Source of the DNA: Synergistaceae bacterium | Lineage (GTDB): Bacteria; Synergistota; Synergistia; Synergistales; Synergistaceae | DNA length: 6,545 nucleotides | Assembly (NCBI GenBank): GCA_012727545.1 | Contig: JAAYHA010000326.1 | Location: 1-6,545, forward strand | Direction: 5' to 3' | Shown here: in pieces, positions 4,817 to 6,545 of the stretch | Layout: the number at the start of each line of letters is the position of its first letter | How positions within the stretch are numbered: position 1 is the first letter of the stretch | Made by a program: the position numbers and the translations under genes | Notes under the pieces: generated by a model | The model's input: the letters and a program-made list of their open reading frames with translations, nothing else | Told to the model about the DNA's origin: nothing | Databases searched by the model: none

Positions 4817-5395
4817 ATGCCATTTTTGCGATCAGAGCTGAAAAAGCAAAGGCACAGACAGCTTATTGAGCTGATATCCACTAACCCTCTCATGACGGAT
4901 GAAGAGATCGCTGCTTCGCTTGGAGTGAGCATGAGTACAGTGCGCCTTGATCGCGGCCTTCTGGCCATACCTGAGCTGAGGGAAAGAATGAGGACTATGG
5001 CCGAGCAGGCGACCAGCAGGCTCAAGTCTTTAAGGGCCGAAGAAGTTGTCGGCGAACTTCTTGAACTGGAGCCTGACGGATGGGCTCTTTCTGTTTTGAA
5101 CACGACCAGGGACATGGCATTCAGGCATACGAATCTTGTAGGTGATTATTATATTTACGCCCAGGCTGCAACTCTGGCAATAGCGACGATAGACAGAGAA
5201 ATGGTAGTGGTTGGATCCGCGAGGCTGAGATATCGCCGAGCGGCTTTCGTCGGAGAAAGGATACTTGCAAGATCTAAAGTGGGGACTTACAAAGGCGATA
5301 AATATGTCGTCAGTGTACATACTCGGGTCGGCGACAGAGAAGTTTTTGTCGGAAGATTCGTGGTAGTCGCCAAGAATTCAGAGGAGCTGGCTTAA
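4817..5395 (+). CDS. fapR: FapR, transcriptional repressor of fatty acid and phospholipid synthesis
   Basis: FapR represses lipid-synthesis operons and, in Bacillus and Staphylococcus, is released by malonyl-CoA or malonyl-ACP. The protein has an N-terminal DeoR-like helix-turn-helix at about residues 26-47 (MTDEEIAASLGVSMSTVRLDR), the linker IPELRERM (51-58), and a C-terminal hot-dog domain at about 75-185, recognisable by YAQAATLAIATID (114-126) and the later GERILARSKV. Length (192, or 189) fits the family (188 in B. subtilis). The start is uncertain. ATG 4817 directly abuts its GGGAG (4812-4816), whereas TTG 4826 lies 9 bases away and gives an N-terminus like that of B. subtilis; a stop at 4787-4789 rules out longer forms. 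Residues 109, 110 and 118 (Gly, Asp, Ala) replace ligand-pocket positions Arg106, Gly107 and Asn115 of B. subtilis. It leads the plsX–fabH operon. Confidence 0.92.
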   Translation: MPFLRSELKKQRHRQLIELISTNPLMTDEEIAASLGVSMSTVRLDRGLLAIPELRERMRTMAEQATSRLKSLRAEEVVGELLELEPDGWALSVLNTTRDMAFRHTNLVGDYYIYAQAATLAIATIDREMVVVGSARLRYRRAAFVGERILARSKVGTYKGDKYVVSVHTRVGDREVFVGRFVVVAKNSEELA

Positions 5396-5409
5396 ATGGA
5401 GGCGAAGAG

Positions 5410-6414
5410 ATGCTTATAGCACTAGATGCAATGGGAGGGGATCACGCTCCGCTGGAGCCGTGCAACGCTGCCATTCTCGCCTGTCGGGAGCAGCCGCATC
5501 TTTCGGTTGCGCTGATCGGTGACAGTGAAAAAATTAAACCCATAATTGAAAAAGCAGAAAATAACGTTCGTTCGAGGCTGAGCATAGTTCCCGCGAACGA
5601 AGTGATAAACGGTGGAGACTCACCGTCTATATCAATTAGAAGAAAGAAAAACTCCAGCCTGGTAATTGGTTTTGAAATGGTACGCTCAGGTGAAGCTGCA
5701 GGCATCGTATCCTCCGGGAACACAGGGGCGATCGCAGCGGGAGGAGTGATCCTCCTGGGGCGCATCCCTGGCATAGACAGGCCAGGCCTGGGGGCAATGC
5801 TTCCGGTCCTGAACAGGCCAACCCTGCTGATGGATGTAGGGGGCACTGTCAGATGCAAGCCGATAAACCTACTTCAGTTTGCCCAGATGGGATCCATATA
5901 CATGAAGCTCTTCAGGGATGTTGAAAACCCCTCGGTGCGTTTGCTGAATATGGGAGAGGAACTTACAAAGGGGGACGAAGTCATATCCGCCGCAAGGCAG
6001 CTGATAGAAAAAAGTGATCTGAATTATCAGGGATATGCCGAAGCGAATGACATACCAAACGGCATATCAGACGTAATAATCTGCGATGGTTTTACAGGTA
6101 ATGTCGTTATCAAATTCGGAGAAGGCCTGGGAGAACTGCTGAAAAACCAGTTTAAGGAAGAATATGCCAACCATTTGCTGCCCAAGGTGGGGCTTTTATT
6201 TATGTGGCCCGCAATGAAGAGGGTACTTGGAAGGTTTGACTGGGAAAAAGCAGGAGGATCTCCGGTCCTTGGAGTAAACGGAACTGTTATCAAAGTACAC
6301 GGGCGTTCAAAAAGTAAGGCAATATCACACGCGATACTTGGTGCAGCAAATTTTGTAGAGCACAACGGAGTCGGAAGGATCAGAGAAGAAATAGCCAGGG
6401 GTGGTGCACAATGA
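5410..6414 (+). CDS. plsX: Phosphate acyltransferase PlsX
   Basis: PlsX converts acyl-ACP and phosphate into acyl-phosphate, the acyl donor for PlsY in membrane phospholipid synthesis; it is a peripheral membrane enzyme. At 334 residues it has normal length. Family motifs are LDAMGGDHAP (5-14), RRKKNSSL (77-84), SSGNTGA (101-107), GIDRPG (121-126), LLNMGEELTKGDE (178-190), CDGFTGNVVIKFGEG (225-239) and GGSPVLGVNGTVIKVHGRS (282-300). The stretch usually reading LDVGANVDCKP is MDVGGTVRCKP here (141-151), with changes at three otherwise well conserved positions. The ATG is preceded by TGGAGG at 5397-5402, 7 bases away. It begins 14 bases after fapR and its stop overlaps the fabH start (ATGA 6411-6414), so the three genes form one operon under the FapR-type operator. 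Confidence 0.97.
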   Translation: MLIALDAMGGDHAPLEPCNAAILACREQPHLSVALIGDSEKIKPIIEKAENNVRSRLSIVPANEVINGGDSPSISIRRKKNSSLVIGFEMVRSGEAAGIVSSGNTGAIAAGGVILLGRIPGIDRPGLGAMLPVLNRPTLLMDVGGTVRCKPINLLQFAQMGSIYMKLFRDVENPSVRLLNMGEELTKGDEVISAARQLIEKSDLNYQGYAEANDIPNGISDVIICDGFTGNVVIKFGEGLGELLKNQFKEEYANHLLPKVGLLFMWPAMKRVLGRFDWEKAGGSPVLGVNGTVIKVHGRSKSKAISHAILGAANFVEHNGVGRIREEIARGGAQ

Positions 6415-6545
6415 TCAAATACATTGGAAGGTCAGCAAAAATTCTGGGAACCAGCAAGTATATCCCGGAAAAGGTAATGACAAATAAGGATTTTGAAAAA
6501 ATCGTAGAAACCAACGACCAATGGATCGTTGAGAGGACAGGTATA
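6411..6545 (+). CDS. fabH: 3-oxoacyl-ACP synthase III FabH, N-terminal fragment (cut by window end)
   Basis: Only the first 45 codons are present. They contain ILGTSKYIPEKVMTNKDFEK (residues 11-30) and NDQWIVERTGI (35-45), the conserved N-terminal signature of FabH (G-x-YxPEK-x-xTN ... WI-x-x-RTGI). FabH condenses acetyl-CoA, or a branched acyl-CoA, with malonyl-ACP to start fatty-acid synthesis. The catalytic Cys-His-Asn triad lies beyond the window, so catalytic integrity cannot be judged. The start overlaps the plsX stop in an ATGA and has AGGGG-type ribosome binding sequence within the end of plsX, which indicates translational coupling. The plsX–fabH order is widespread. Confidence 0.95.
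   Translation, partial: MIKYIGRSAKILGTSKYIPEKVMTNKDFEKIVETNDQWIVERTGI

Overview
The window is a compact, ordinary-looking bacterial chromosome segment of housekeeping genes at moderate GC. The set rsmD–coaD, tmcAL (ylbM), yceD (ylbN)–rpmF and fapR–plsX–fabH resembles the ylb/rpmF/fap neighbourhood of Bacillota. A zinc-ribbon L32, FapR and acetate-dependent TmcAL point to Bacillota (Clostridia-like) or the neighbouring phylum Synergistota. I lean towards Synergistota from the style of the proteins, but the sequence alone does not settle it.

Layout. On the + strand, the 3' end of rsmD overlaps coaD by an ATGA (1-726). A hairpin at 762-792 separates coaD from a convergent two-gene minus-strand unit, tmcAL followed by a small GNAT acetyltransferase (2439 down to 793). 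An 81-bp divergent intergenic region with a near-perfect 20-bp palindrome (2459-2478) separates tmcAL from the + strand unit ackA–yceD–rpmF (2521-4599); rpmF also has a plausible promoter of its own. A very strong hairpin (4605-4663) closes this unit. After a short non-coding stretch comes a promoter with an exact TTGACA -35 box. A FapR-type operator covers its predicted transcription start, and it drives fapR–plsX–fabH; fabH is cut by the window end and overlaps plsX by an ATGA.

How the genes work together. The right-hand unit is a fatty-acid/phospholipid initiation operon. FapR senses malonyl-CoA in its known relatives, PlsX makes acyl-phosphate for membrane lipid synthesis, and FabH starts fatty-acid elongation. 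The operator just upstream of fapR implies autoregulation of the operon. The middle unit couples acetate kinase to two genes of the 50S subunit (yceD, linked to 23S rRNA, and L32). The gene facing it, tmcAL, uses acetate and ATP to acetylate tRNA(Met). coaD makes a CoA precursor, so much of the window concerns acetyl/CoA/acyl metabolism and ribosome or tRNA maturation.

I see no mobile element, CRISPR array, RNA gene or evident novel system. The points most worth checking are the FapR operator, an apparent change in the FapR ligand pocket, an ambiguous fapR start, and the regulatory palindrome between tmcAL and ackA.
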